Assembly (NCBI GenBank): GCA_036001225.1
Contig: DASYUM010000070.1
Span: 1-37,188, forward strand
Source of the DNA: DASYUM01 sp036001225
Lineage (GTDB): Bacteria; Methylomirabilota; Methylomirabilia; Rokubacteriales; DASRDR01
Length of the DNA stretch: 37,188 nt
Direction of reading: 5' to 3'
Under the pieces are notes generated by a model, which saw only the letters and a program-made list of their open reading frames with translations, did no database searches and was not told the origin of the DNA. The position numbers and the translations under genes were made by a program. Numbering within the stretch: position 1 is the stretch's first letter; every line of letters begins with the position of its first letter. This document shows positions 22,593 through 31,009 of this stretch, in pieces.

Positions 22593-23654
22593 ATGAGGCC
22601 GACGTCGGGTTCGGGCGCGGACCGCGGTTTCGGCGCCGACGCTCCCCGCCTCCTCCGCTTCATCGACGCCTTTCCGGGCAAGACGATCCTCGTCCTCGGC
22701 GACCTGGTCGCCGACGAGTACGTCCACGGTAAGCCCGCTCGCATCTCCCGGGAGGCGCCGGTCCTCATCCTCCGCTACCTCGCCCGTGACGTGCGGCTGG
22801 GCGGCGCCGCCAACGCCTGCCACAACCTGCACGCCCTGGGGGCCCGCGTCCTGCCCCTGGGCGTCGTCGGGAGCGACTGGGCGGGGGCGGTGCTGCGCGA
22901 GATGCTGGGGGAGCTCGGCGTGCCCACCGACGGCGTGGCCGTCGCCGCCGATCGGATCACGCCGGTCAAGACGCGCATCATGGCCGGCGGCTACGGCTCG
23001 GTCGCCGCCCGCCAGCAGCTCGTCCGCGTGGACCGGGAGCCTGAGGGATCGATCCCCCCGGCGGCCGAGGCGCTCCTGATCGACCGGCTGCGGGCGTGGG
23101 AGCGCGAGGTCGACGCGGTCGTCCTCTCCGACTACGGCTACGGGACGATCACCCCGCGGCTCATCGACGAGGTGCGCCGGCTCGGGGGCCGGGGCGCGCT
23201 GATCAGCGCGGACTCCCGCTACGACCTCCTCCGCTTCGCCGAGGTCACGGCGGCGACGCCGAGCGAGCCCGAGGTCGAGCAACTCCTGGGTGTCGCCCTC
23301 GACGGCGACAAGGCGGTCGAGCAGGCCGGCTGGCGCCTCCTCGAGCGGCTGGGGAGCCGGCTTCTCCTGGTGACGCGCGGCTCCAAGGGCCTCGCCCTCT
23401 TCGAGCGGGGCGGCGCGGCGACCTTCATCCCTGTCCACGGAAGCGACGAGATCGCCGATGTGACCGGAGCGGGGGACACCGTCATCAGCACGTTCACGCT
23501 CGCCCTGGCCAGCGGTGCCGCCCCCCTCGACGCCGCCCGACTCGCCAACTACGCGGGCGGCGTCGTCGTCCTGAAGCGAGGGACCGCGCCGATCACGCGG
23601 GCCGAGCTGCGGAGGGTGGTCGCCCACGATGACGGACAAGGTGCTCGACCTTGA
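22593..23654 (+). CDS. hldE1: D-glycero-beta-D-manno-heptose-7-phosphate kinase (HldE kinase domain, RfaE1)
   Basis: PfkB-family sugar kinase of about 353 aa that makes heptose 1,7-bisphosphate for ADP-heptose. Conserved blocks are ILVLGDLVADEYVHG, APVLILRYLARDVRLGGAANA and VDAVVLSDYGYGTI. The C-terminal catalytic loop is ADVTGAGDTVISTFTLALASG (DTGAGD-like, catalytic Asp in GAGD). It corresponds to the N-terminal half of the bifunctional HldE. ATG 22593 has no Shine-Dalgarno sequence and coincides with the predicted transcription start. ATG 22584 is in frame but lies inside the -10 box. The 3' end overlaps the adenylyltransferase gene by 26 nt. Confidence 0.92.
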   Translation: MRPTSGSGADRGFGADAPRLLRFIDAFPGKTILVLGDLVADEYVHGKPARISREAPVLILRYLARDVRLGGAANACHNLHALGARVLPLGVVGSDWAGAVLREMLGELGVPTDGVAVAADRITPVKTRIMAGGYGSVAARQQLVRVDREPEGSIPPAAEALLIDRLRAWEREVDAVVLSDYGYGTITPRLIDEVRRLGGRGALISADSRYDLLRFAEVTAATPSEPEVEQLLGVALDGDKAVEQAGWRLLERLGSRLLLVTRGSKGLALFERGGAATFIPVHGSDEIADVTGAGDTVISTFTLALASGAAPLDAARLANYAGGVVVLKRGTAPITRAELRRVVAHDDGQGARP

Positions 23655-24129
23655 GACGGCGCGCGTGGTGGCCGACGCGGCCCGGGCGGCCGGCCATCGC
23701 GTGGTGCTCGCCAACGGCTGCTTCGACCTCCTCCACGTCGGGCACGTCCGCTACCTGGCGGCCGCCCGCGCCCTCGGCGACTTGCTGATCGTCGGGCTGA
23801 ATTCGGACGCCTCGGTCCGCCGCCTCAAGGGCCCCGGACGCCCGCTGATGCCGGCCACCGAGCGGGCGGAGCTGGTCGCCGCCCTCGCCGCCGTGAACCA
23901 CGTCGTCGTGTTCGACGACGATACCGCCGACCGTCTGGTGACGGTGCTGCGCCCGGCCGTCCACGCCAAAGGCACCGACTACACCCGAGACTCGGTTCCC
24001 GAGGCGGCCACCGTACAGGCCAGCGGCGGCGAGGTCGCCATCGCCGGCGACCCGAAGCGGCACTCGACGCGTGACCTGATCGCCGACATCCTGGCCCGTT
24101 TCGGCGATAGGGGAGCGCCGCGCCGGTGA
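23629..24129 (+). CDS. hldE2: D-glycero-beta-D-manno-heptose-1-phosphate adenylyltransferase (RfaE2)
   Basis: Nucleotidyltransferase of 166 aa equal to the C-terminal half of HldE, forming ADP-heptose from heptose 1-phosphate and ATP. The HxGH motif is in LANGCFDLLHVGHVRYLAAA, followed by LIVGLNSDASVRRLKGPGRP and the late HAKGTDYT. The C-terminal ISTTxIL-like region appears here as KRHSTRDLIADIL. ATG 23629 lies inside the kinase gene with GGAGGGT further upstream. A GTGA overlap leads into the next heptosyltransferase gene, so synthesis and use of ADP-heptose are coupled. Confidence 0.94.
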   Translation: MTDKVLDLETARVVADAARAAGHRVVLANGCFDLLHVGHVRYLAAARALGDLLIVGLNSDASVRRLKGPGRPLMPATERAELVAALAAVNHVVVFDDDTADRLVTVLRPAVHAKGTDYTRDSVPEAATVQASGGEVAIAGDPKRHSTRDLIADILARFGDRGAPRR

Positions 24130-25151
24130 CCGGCGCCGAGCGCATCGCGCTCGTCAAGCTCTCCGCCCTCGGTGACGTCGTCCACGCCCTTCCCGCCGCC
24201 CACGCCCTCCGCGCCCGCCTACCGCGGGCCGAGCTGACCTGGATCGTCGAGCGTCGGGAAGCGGCGATCCTGACCGGCAATCCCGACCTCGACCACGTGA
24301 TCCCGGTGGATACGCGCCTGTGGCGCCGGGAATTCCGCCGGCCGGGCGGCGTGCGGACGGTCGTCGGCAAGGTCCGGGGGCTGGTCTGCGCCCTTCGGGG
24401 GCGGGACTTCGGCGTCGCCCTGGACTTCCAGGGCAACCTCAAGAGCGGCCTCATCACCCGGCTGACGCGGGCGCCGGTCCGCGTCGGTTTCGCCCTCGGC
24501 GACTGCCGCGAGTCTCTCAACGTCCTCTTCACGAACCGGCGGGTCAAGCTCCCGGCCGGCCCCATCCACGTGGTCGAGGAGAACCTCGCCCTCCTCGCCG
24601 CCATCGGTCTCGGCCGGGAGGCCGCCGGCCCGCCGGTCTATCCGATCCCCGCCGACTCCGCGGCCGAAGCGACGGTCGCCGGCTTCCTCGAACGGGAGGG
24701 GCTCAAGCCCGAGACGCCGCTGGTGGCCCTCAATCCCGGCACCGGCGGCGCCGCCAAGCGGTGGCCGCCCGGGGCCTACCGGCGGCTCGGCGACGAGCTG
24801 GCGCTGCGGCTGAGCGCCCGCGTCCTCCTCTGCTGGGGGCCAGGCGAGGAGGCGCTCGCCCGCGCCATTGCCGGGGACCTGCGCGCGGCGGCCGTCATCC
24901 CTCCCGCCACGTCCATCCCCGAGCTGGTGGCGCTCCTCCGGCGGACGACGCTGGTCGTGGGCGGGGATACCGGGCCGATCCATATCGCGGCCGCGCTCGG
25001 CGTCCCCACGGTCGCCCTCTACGGTCCGACCGACGCCCGGCGGAATGGGCCATGGGGACCCCGGCTCGTCACCGTGCAGAGTCCCACCGGGCGCATGGAT
25101 GGCATCGCGGTCGAGGGCGTGCTGGCCGCGGCCGAAACGCTCTTCCGATGA
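24126..25151 (+). CDS. waaC: ADP-heptose:LPS heptosyltransferase I-like (GT9)
   Basis: 341 aa, glycosyltransferase family 9. IALVKLSALGDVVHALPAAHA is the WaaC-type N terminus, followed by LTWIVERREAAIL and VALDFQGNLKSGLITRL. The donor-binding C-terminal half has VALNPGTGGAAKRWPPGAY, then VVGGDTGPIHIAAALGVPTVALYGPTD. Unlike the protein at 18517 it lacks the cysteine-rich tail. The first heptose is added to Kdo by WaaC in known pathways, which fits its place next to the ADP-heptose genes. The start is GTG 24126 in a GTGA overlap. Confidence 0.9.
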   Translation: MTGAERIALVKLSALGDVVHALPAAHALRARLPRAELTWIVERREAAILTGNPDLDHVIPVDTRLWRREFRRPGGVRTVVGKVRGLVCALRGRDFGVALDFQGNLKSGLITRLTRAPVRVGFALGDCRESLNVLFTNRRVKLPAGPIHVVEENLALLAAIGLGREAAGPPVYPIPADSAAEATVAGFLEREGLKPETPLVALNPGTGGAAKRWPPGAYRRLGDELALRLSARVLLCWGPGEEALARAIAGDLRAAAVIPPATSIPELVALLRRTTLVVGGDTGPIHIAAALGVPTVALYGPTDARRNGPWGPRLVTVQSPTGRMDGIAVEGVLAAAETLFR

Positions 25152-25194
25152 GCTTCCGTCGGGCAGCGGGTCCAGGCGGCCCGCGGATTCGCGG

Positions 25195-25953
25195 ATGACC
25201 GGGCTTTCCGTCGCGATCGTCGCCCTCAACGAGGAGGAGCGAATCCGGTCGTGCCTGGAGAGCGTCGCCGGAGCCGACGAGATCGTGGTGGTGGACTCGG
25301 GTTCGAGCGACAAGACCGTGGCCATCGCCCGCGAGTTCACCGACCGCGTCCTCTTCCACGCCTGGGAGGGCTACGGCGCCCAGAAGAACTTCGCCCTCGG
25401 CCTCTGCCGCGGGGAGTGGCTCCTTTCGTTGGACGCCGACGAGCGCGTCTCCGAGGCCCTGCGAGCCGAGATCTCGGCGACGCTGGCCGCCAATCCGCCG
25501 GTGGCCGGCTTCCGCATTCCGCGGCAGAACTTCTTCCAGGGCGTCTGGATTCGCCACGGCGGCTGGTATCCCGACTATCAGCTGCGGCTCTTCCGCCGCG
25601 GTCGCGGCGTCTTCACGGCGACCGCGGTTCACGAGTCGGTCCGGGTGGACGGACCGGTCGGGCGGTTGCAGGCGCCGCTCATCCACCAGAGCTACCGCGG
25701 GATCGAGGACTTCGTGGCCCGGGCCAACCGCTACTCGGAGCTGGCCGCGCGTCAGCTCGCCGCCGCCGGCCGCGGCAGCACCCTGGCTGACCTGCTCCTG
25801 CGGCCGGCCTGGCGCTTCCTCTCGATGTACGTGCTGCGCGGCGGCTTCCTGGACGGTGGGCGTGGCTTCACGCTGGCCGCGCTCTACGCTCACTACGTCT
25901 TCTTGCGGGCGGCCAAGGTGCGCGAGCTGCGGGCGGCCGGGCGGCGCCAGTGA
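25195..25953 (+). CDS. GT2-family glycosyltransferase, WaaE/KdtX-like
   Basis: 252 aa, GT-A fold. LSVAIVALNEEERIRSCLESV, EIVVVDSGSSDKTVAIA and the catalytic-metal motif LLSLDADERVSE identify family 2. The following VAGFRIPRQNFFQGVWIRHG and WYPDYQLRLFRRGRG are typical of the WaaE/KdtX subgroup, which adds a core sugar (glucose in Klebsiella WaaE). ATG 25195 is the first start before the conserved strand and lies 43 nt after the waaC-like gene. The end overlaps kdsB by 4 nt. The transferred sugar here is unknown. Confidence 0.9.
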   Translation: MTGLSVAIVALNEEERIRSCLESVAGADEIVVVDSGSSDKTVAIAREFTDRVLFHAWEGYGAQKNFALGLCRGEWLLSLDADERVSEALRAEISATLAANPPVAGFRIPRQNFFQGVWIRHGGWYPDYQLRLFRRGRGVFTATAVHESVRVDGPVGRLQAPLIHQSYRGIEDFVARANRYSELAARQLAAAGRGSTLADLLLRPAWRFLSMYVLRGGFLDGGRGFTLAALYAHYVFLRAAKVRELRAAGRRQ

Positions 25954-26693
25954 CGCGGGCCGTCGCGGTCATCCCGGCCCGGTGGGCCTCGGTCCGCTTC
26001 CCGGGCAAGGCGCTGGCCGTCGTCGGCGGCAAGCCGCTCATCCAGCACGTCTGGGAGCGCGCCCGGCTCCTGACCACGGTGGAGCGGGTCATCGTGGCGA
26101 CCGACGATCCGCGGATTGCCGCGACAGTCACCGCGTTCGGCGGCGCGGTGGCCATGACGCGGGCCGACCACCCGAGCGGGACCGACCGGGTCGCCGAGGC
26201 GATGCGGTCGGACGGCGCCGAGCTGGTGGTCAATCTCCAGGGCGACGAGCCCACCTTCGACGCCAAGGCGGTGGACGAGCTGGTGCACGTGATGTCCGAC
26301 GACCCCAGGATCGAGATGGGCACGCTCGCCCATCCGATCAAGGGCGTCGACGAGCGGGAGGACATCAACGCCACCAAGGTCGTCCTCGACCGGGCCGGCT
26401 ACGCCCTGTACTTCTCCCGAGCCCCCATCCCGTTCCGGCGCCAGGCCGGCTTCGCGACCACGCTGCGTCACATCGGCATCTACGTCTTCCGGAGCGCCTT
26501 CCTCCAGCGGTTCGCGTCGCTCCCGCCCACGCAACTCGAACGCACCGAGACGCTGGAGCAACTCCGCGCGCTCGAGCACGGGGTGCGCATTCGCGTCCTC
26601 GTCACACCCCACGCGTCGCTCGGCGTGGATACCCCGGCCGACCTCGATCGGCTGGCTGCACACCTGACGGGTCAGGCCGGGCCGAGCTCCTGA
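25950..26693 (+). CDS. kdsB: 3-deoxy-manno-octulosonate cytidylyltransferase (CMP-Kdo synthetase)
   Basis: Activates Kdo with CTP to give CMP-Kdo, the donor for the WaaA encoded at 16098. It has 247 aa. AVIPARWASVRFPGKAL is the nucleotide-binding N terminus, then VIVATDDPRIAATV, ADHPSGTDRVAEAM, VVNLQGDEPTFD (metal-binding Asp) and LYFSRAPIPFRR, with GVDTPADLDRL at the end. All are canonical KdsB blocks. GTG 25950 is in a GTGA overlap with the GT2 gene, and the stop overlaps the trpS ATG by one base. It is the last envelope gene of this run. Confidence 0.95.
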   Translation: MTRAVAVIPARWASVRFPGKALAVVGGKPLIQHVWERARLLTTVERVIVATDDPRIAATVTAFGGAVAMTRADHPSGTDRVAEAMRSDGAELVVNLQGDEPTFDAKAVDELVHVMSDDPRIEMGTLAHPIKGVDEREDINATKVVLDRAGYALYFSRAPIPFRRQAGFATTLRHIGIYVFRSAFLQRFASLPPTQLERTETLEQLRALEHGVRIRVLVTPHASLGVDTPADLDRLAAHLTGQAGPSS

Positions 26694-27679
26694 TGCCATC
26701 CCGCGAGCGGGTGCTCTCGGGCATGCGCCCGACCGGACGGCTCCACCTCGGCAACCTGCTGGGGGCGCTCGACAACTGGGTGCGCCTCCAGGACGACTAC
26801 GACTGCTTCTACTTCGTGGCCGACTGGCACGCCTTGACCACCGAGATCCCGGCCAAGGACGAGATCGCAGCCAACACCCTGGAGATGGCCGCCGACTGGC
26901 TGGGTGCCGGCCTCGACCCGGCCCGCAGCACGCTCTTCGTCCAGTCCCTGGTCCCCGAGCACGCCGAACTGCACCTGCTCTTCTCGATGGTGACCCCGGT
27001 CGCGTGGCTCGAGCGGGTGCCCACCTACAAGGAGATGGTGGAGCAGCTCGGCCTGGAATCGCCGTCGTACGGGCTCCTCGGGTACCCGCTTCTGCAGTCC
27101 GCCGACATCCTGATCTACAAGCCGCGCTACGTCCCGGTGGGCGTCGACCAAGCACCCCACATCGAATTGACCCGTGAGGTCGCTCGGCGCTTCAACCACC
27201 TGTTCGGGCTCGTGTTCCCCGAGCCGGAGATCAAGCTGACCGTGATTCCGAAGGTCCCGGGAACCGACGGCCGGAAGATGTCGAAGTCGTACGACAACGC
27301 GATCTACCTGGCCGATCCACCCGAGGTGACCGTCCCCAAGGTCAAGACGATGGTGACGGATCCCGCCCGCAAGCGGCGGAGCGACCCCGGCAATCCCGAC
27401 GTGTGCCCGGTCTTCGACCTCCATCGGATCTTCACGCCCGAGGCCGAGCGGGCCCAGGCCGCCCACGGTTGCCGGACGGCGGGAATCGGGTGCCTCGACT
27501 GCAAAGGGGTCCTGCTCAACCACCTCATGCCGACGCTGGAGGGGATTCGCGAGCGGCGAACCACGATCGCCGCCGACCCCGGCCGGATCCGCGAGGTGCT
27601 CGAGGACGGCTCGGCCCGCGCCCGCCATACCGCCCGTGAGACGCTGGCCGAGGCCAAGGCGGCGGTCGGGATCCTGTGA
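26693..27679 (+). CDS. trpS: Tryptophanyl-tRNA synthetase
   Basis: Class I synthetase of 328 aa that charges tRNA-Trp. The HIGH-type motif is in RPTGRLHLGNLLGAL and the KMSKS loop is GRKMSKSYDN. YPLLQSADILIYKPRYVPVGVDQAPH and the late CLDCKGVLLNHL segment are typical of TrpRS. ATG 26693 shares its A with the kdsB TGA (TGATG), and the stop overlaps scpA by 4 nt. The trpS-scpA-scpB-pseudouridine synthase order is common in bacteria. Confidence 0.96.
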   Translation: MPSRERVLSGMRPTGRLHLGNLLGALDNWVRLQDDYDCFYFVADWHALTTEIPAKDEIAANTLEMAADWLGAGLDPARSTLFVQSLVPEHAELHLLFSMVTPVAWLERVPTYKEMVEQLGLESPSYGLLGYPLLQSADILIYKPRYVPVGVDQAPHIELTREVARRFNHLFGLVFPEPEIKLTVIPKVPGTDGRKMSKSYDNAIYLADPPEVTVPKVKTMVTDPARKRRSDPGNPDVCPVFDLHRIFTPEAERAQAAHGCRTAGIGCLDCKGVLLNHLMPTLEGIRERRTTIAADPGRIREVLEDGSARARHTARETLAEAKAAVGIL

Positions 27680-28524
27680 GCACCGTGGATGCAGAGGCGG
27701 CTCCGGGCACTTCGGCCACCGGCCCGCTGACAGTCCGGCTGGAGGGGTTCGAAGGTCCCCTCGATCTGCTCCTCCACCTCGCCCGGTCAAACGAGATCGA
27801 CCTGGCCCGGCTGCCGATCCGTCAGATCACCGACCGGTACCTCGCCTACCTGGAGGCGGTCGAGTTCCGCGACCTCGACGACGCCGGGGCGTTCCTGGTC
27901 ATGGCGGCCACCCTCATCTACCTGAAGTCGAAGCTACTGCTGCCCCGGCCCGAGGTGGAGGAGGAGGGGCTGGACGAGGAAGGCGAAGCCCTGCGCCTCG
28001 AGCTGGAGGCGCGCCTGCGAGCCTACGCCCGGGTCAAAAAGGTCGGCGAGTGGCTGCGGGCCCGGGAGGCCGAGTGGGCCACCCGCTTCCGGCGGACCTG
28101 GAGCGAGCTGCCGATCCCCGACTATCTGCCGATCGAGAGCCTGAGCCTGTGGGACCTCGGCGAGGCCTATCGCGCGTTCCTGGTCCGACTGGCCCGTGGC
28201 GAGCCGACGCGCGACATCGAGCCCGAGCCACCATCGCTCCTCGCCCGTATGGCCGAGATCCTGGGCGTGCTCGACCACTCGTGGTACGTGCTCTTCTCGG
28301 CCCTGCTGGGGACGACCCCGCCGCGGCCCGAGGTCGTGGTGACCCTGCTGGCGGTGCTGGAGCTGGTCCGCCTGCAGCGCGCCCGCGCCCAGCAGCGGGA
28401 GCTGTTCGGAGAGATCGTGATCGAGCGCACGCTGACGGGCCCGTCGGCCGCTGCCACCCCGGAGCCGCCCTCCTCCCGGGACGCAGCCGCCGGCGACCGA
28501 GGGAGGTCGCACCGTGAAGGCTGA
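27676..28524 (+). CDS. scpA: Segregation and condensation protein A (kleisin)
   Basis: Kleisin subunit that bridges SMC heads and binds ScpB in the bacterial condensin complex. It has 282 aa. The N-terminal domain has VRLEGFEGPLDLLLHLARSNE and IDLARLPIRQITDRYLAYLE, then FLVMAATLIYLKSKLLLP. A C-terminal winged-helix-like segment is LLAVLELVRLQRARAQQRELFGEI, followed by a tail of about 30 residues rich in Ala, Pro and Ser. GTG 27676 is in a GTGA overlap with trpS. It overlaps scpB by 11 nt. No smc gene is in the window. Confidence 0.95.
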   Translation: MSTVDAEAAPGTSATGPLTVRLEGFEGPLDLLLHLARSNEIDLARLPIRQITDRYLAYLEAVEFRDLDDAGAFLVMAATLIYLKSKLLLPRPEVEEEGLDEEGEALRLELEARLRAYARVKKVGEWLRAREAEWATRFRRTWSELPIPDYLPIESLSLWDLGEAYRAFLVRLARGEPTRDIEPEPPSLLARMAEILGVLDHSWYVLFSALLGTTPPRPEVVVTLLAVLELVRLQRARAQQRELFGEIVIERTLTGPSAAATPEPPSSRDAAAGDRGRSHREG

Positions 28525-29116
28525 GGTCGAGGCTGCCGTCGAGGCGTTGCTCTTCGCATCGGACGAGCCGCTCCCCCTGGACCGCCTGGTGGAGGTGCTC
28601 GATTTGACTCCCGGCGAGGCGCAGGCCGCCGTGGACGCCGTGCGGGTGGCCTGCGAGGCGTCCGGCCGCGGCCTGGCCCTGGTCGAGGTCGCCGGCGGCT
28701 TCCGCCTCGTCACCCGCCCGGAGCTGGCGCCGATCCTCCTCCGCCTCCAGCGGCTGCGCCTCAAGAGCCGGCTCTCGCGGGCGGCCGTCGAGACGCTGGC
28801 CATCGTCGCCTACCGCCAGCCGATCTCACGGCCCGAGATCGAGCAGCTGCGCGGGGTGAGCGCCGAGAGCGTGGTCACGCATCTGCTCGAGCGACGCCTG
28901 ATCCGCATCGTCGGGCGCAAGGCGACGCCCGGCCGGCCGATCCTCTACGGCACCACCGGCGAGTTCCTCGAGCACTTTGGCCTTCGCGACCTGGGCGAGT
29001 TGCCGCCGTTCGAGCTGCCCGCCGGGTCGAGCGGGGAGGGCGTCCCGGGCGCCGGGATCGCGGCCGCGGCCACGATCGAGCGGGCGGAAGAGGGGGCGCC
29101 GGTCCCCCCGGCCTGA
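28514..29116 (+). CDS. scpB: Segregation and condensation protein B
   Basis: Winged-helix dimer that binds ScpA in the SMC complex. It has 200 aa. The first winged helix is EAAVEALLFASDEPLPLDRL, followed by GFRLVTRPELAPIL. The second has SRAAVETLAIVAYRQPISRPE, then LEQRG-like region LLERRLIRIVGRKATPGRPILY and TTGEFLEHFGLRDLGELP. The last 30 or so residues are low complexity. GTG 28514 has GGGAGGT 6 nt upstream (28501-28507), inside scpA. Confidence 0.95.
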   Translation: MKAEVEAAVEALLFASDEPLPLDRLVEVLDLTPGEAQAAVDAVRVACEASGRGLALVEVAGGFRLVTRPELAPILLRLQRLRLKSRLSRAAVETLAIVAYRQPISRPEIEQLRGVSAESVVTHLLERRLIRIVGRKATPGRPILYGTTGEFLEHFGLRDLGELPPFELPAGSSGEGVPGAGIAAAATIERAEEGAPVPPA

Positions 29117-29118
29117 GC

Positions 29119-29868
29119 GTGGCGAGCATCCGCCTGCAGAAGCTGCTCGCCGAGGCAGGCGTTGCCTCCCGGCGCGCGGCCGAGCGCCTCATCCAGGCGG
29201 GAAGGGTCAGCGTCAACGGCCAGCCGGTCACCGAACTGGGGGCGCGGGCCGACCCCGCGCGCGACCGGATCAGCGTGGACGGCCGGGAGATGGCGCGTCC
29301 CGAGCCCAAGCGCTACGTCCTCCTCCACAAGCCCCCCGGCTACCTGACGACGCGCGACGACCCTCGCGGCCGTCCGCGCGTCTTCGACCTCTTGCCCGAC
29401 CTGGGCGTTCGTCTCCACCCGGTCGGCCGTCTGGACTACGACGCCGAGGGACTGCTGCTGCTCACCAACGATGGCGCGCTCACCTACCAGCTCACGCACC
29501 CTCGCCACGCCGTCGCGCGGGTCTACGAGGTTTGCGTGGAAGGCCGCGTGGATCCGGCAACGCTGGCGGCGCTCCGCCACGGCGTGGTACTGGACGACGG
29601 CCCCGCGCGGGCCGACGCCGTGCGGCGGCTCGGACCCGCAGGGGCGGGGAAGACCTGGCTCGCGCTGACGCTTCGCGAGGGCCGCTATCGGGAGGTCAAG
29701 CGCCTGTGTCGGGCGGTGGGCCTCGAGGTGCGGCGGCTCGTCCGCGTCGCCTTCGGTCCCATCCGACTCGGCCGCCTCGCCCCCGGACGCTGGCGCGAGC
29801 TGACGACGCGCGAGCGCACCGCGCTCGGCGCCGACGCGGGCGCGGCGTCGACCACCGCCGCCCGCTGA
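29119..29868 (+). CDS. rluB: 23S rRNA pseudouridine synthase, RluB/RsuA family
   Basis: 249 aa. An S4 RNA-binding domain comes first (RLQKLLAEAGVASRRAAERL, then GRVSVNGQPVTELG). The RsuA-family catalytic domain has LLHKPPGYLTT and the active-site Asp at residue 106 in GRLDYDAEGLLLLTNDG. LREGRYREVKRLCRAVGLEV is near the end. RluB modifies U2605 of 23S rRNA; RsuA and RluF share the fold, but linkage to scpA-scpB is usual for RluB. GTG 29119 lies 2 nt after the scpB stop. Confidence 0.93.
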   Translation: MASIRLQKLLAEAGVASRRAAERLIQAGRVSVNGQPVTELGARADPARDRISVDGREMARPEPKRYVLLHKPPGYLTTRDDPRGRPRVFDLLPDLGVRLHPVGRLDYDAEGLLLLTNDGALTYQLTHPRHAVARVYEVCVEGRVDPATLAALRHGVVLDDGPARADAVRRLGPAGAGKTWLALTLREGRYREVKRLCRAVGLEVRRLVRVAFGPIRLGRLAPGRWRELTTRERTALGADAGAASTTAAR

Positions 29869-29884
29869 GACCGCCCACCGTCGC

Positions 29885-29913
29885 TTGCGCCGGATGACCC
29901 GGTTCACTATACT
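29885..29913 (+). promoter_or_regulatory. Promoter of the aromatic supraoperon
   Basis: TTGCGC (29885-29890), a 17-nt spacer and TATACT (29908-29913, five of six matches) lie between rluB and pheA. The predicted start of transcription is about 29920, leaving a 28-nt leader with TGGAG at 29938-29942 before the pheA ATG. Confidence 0.6.
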
Positions 29914-29947
29914 AGGAAGGCTTTTGCGACCGTTTCCTGGAGCGTGT

Positions 29948-31009
29948 ATGGGTTTGGCGGAATGGCGGGCCAGTATCGATGACATCGACCGGCAACTCCT
30001 GAGGCTCCTCAACCAGCGGGCCGGCATCGCGCTCGAGGTCGGCCGAGCCAAGCGCGCGGCCGGGGCTCCCGTCCACGACGCCGAACGCGAGCACGAGGTT
30101 TTCGGTCACGTCCTCCGGCTGAACGCCGGCCCACTCTCCGCCGAGGCCGTCCGGGCCATCTGGCGGGAGATCCTGTCTGCCTCCCGCGCCCTCCAGCGCC
30201 CTTTCCGGGTCGCCCACCTGGGTCCGGTCGCCACCTTCGCGCACCTGGCCGCGCTGGAGCGGTTCGGCGAGAGCGCCGAGTACGTGCCGTTGCGCGGGAT
30301 CCCCGACGTCTTCGCCGAGGTCGAACAGGGACGGGCCGACGTCGGCGTGGTCCCGGTGGAGAACTCGACCGAGGGCGCCGTCAACCACACGCTCGATCGC
30401 CTCATCGACTCCGAGCTCCTGATCTGCGGCGAAGTCCAGCTCGAAATCCACCATTACCTCCTCTCGCGGGCGGGCGACCTGGCTGACGTCAAGCAGGTCT
30501 TCTCCCATCCCCAGGCGCTGGCGCAGTGCCGGGAGTGGCTCGACCGGAACCTTCCCCACGCCCAGCCAGTCGAGGTCGCCTCGACCGCCGCGGCGGCCGA
30601 GCGGGCGCTGGAGGACGGGGCGGCGGCGGCCATCGCGAGCGAGCTGGCCGGGCGGCTCTACCAGCTCCCGACACTCCGGGAGCGGATCGAGGACGTGGCG
30701 CGCAACGTGACCCGCTTCCTCGTGATCGGGCGCCGCCCGATCGGTCCCACCGGACGCGACAAGACCTCGCTCCTCCTCTCGATCAAGGACGAGGTCGGCG
30801 CGCTCTATCGGATCCTGGAGCCGGTGGCCGCCGCCCGCCTCAACCTGACGCGAATCGAGTCGCGGCCCACCCGGCGGCGACCATGGGAGTACGTCTTCTT
30901 CGTGGACCTCGAGGGTCATCAGGTCGACCCGGACGTGCAGGGGGTATTGGCCGCCCTTCGCGAGCGGTGCCTCTTCCTGAAGGTCCTCGGGTCGTACCCC
31001 GCCGCCTGA
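29948..31009 (+). CDS. pheA: Bifunctional chorismate mutase/prephenate dehydratase (P-protein)
   Basis: Converts chorismate to prephenate and then phenylpyruvate for phenylalanine. It has 353 aa. The AroQ chorismate mutase domain is at about residues 5-85 (RASIDDIDRQLLRLLNQRAGIA). The prephenate dehydratase domain has NSTEGAVNHTLDRLIDSELLI and the catalytic TRF near residue 254 (NVTRFLVIGR). A C-terminal ACT domain has LLLSIKDEVGALYRILEPV and the Phe-binding ESRP motif, which implies feedback inhibition. ATG 29948 has TGGAG 5 nt upstream and lies downstream of the promoter; upstream in-frame starts at 29885 and 29894 fall inside the promoter and are rejected. Confidence 0.95.
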   Translation: MGLAEWRASIDDIDRQLLRLLNQRAGIALEVGRAKRAAGAPVHDAEREHEVFGHVLRLNAGPLSAEAVRAIWREILSASRALQRPFRVAHLGPVATFAHLAALERFGESAEYVPLRGIPDVFAEVEQGRADVGVVPVENSTEGAVNHTLDRLIDSELLICGEVQLEIHHYLLSRAGDLADVKQVFSHPQALAQCREWLDRNLPHAQPVEVASTAAAAERALEDGAAAAIASELAGRLYQLPTLRERIEDVARNVTRFLVIGRRPIGPTGRDKTSLLLSIKDEVGALYRILEPVAAARLNLTRIESRPTRRRPWEYVFFVDLEGHQVDPDVQGVLAALRERCLFLKVLGSYPAA

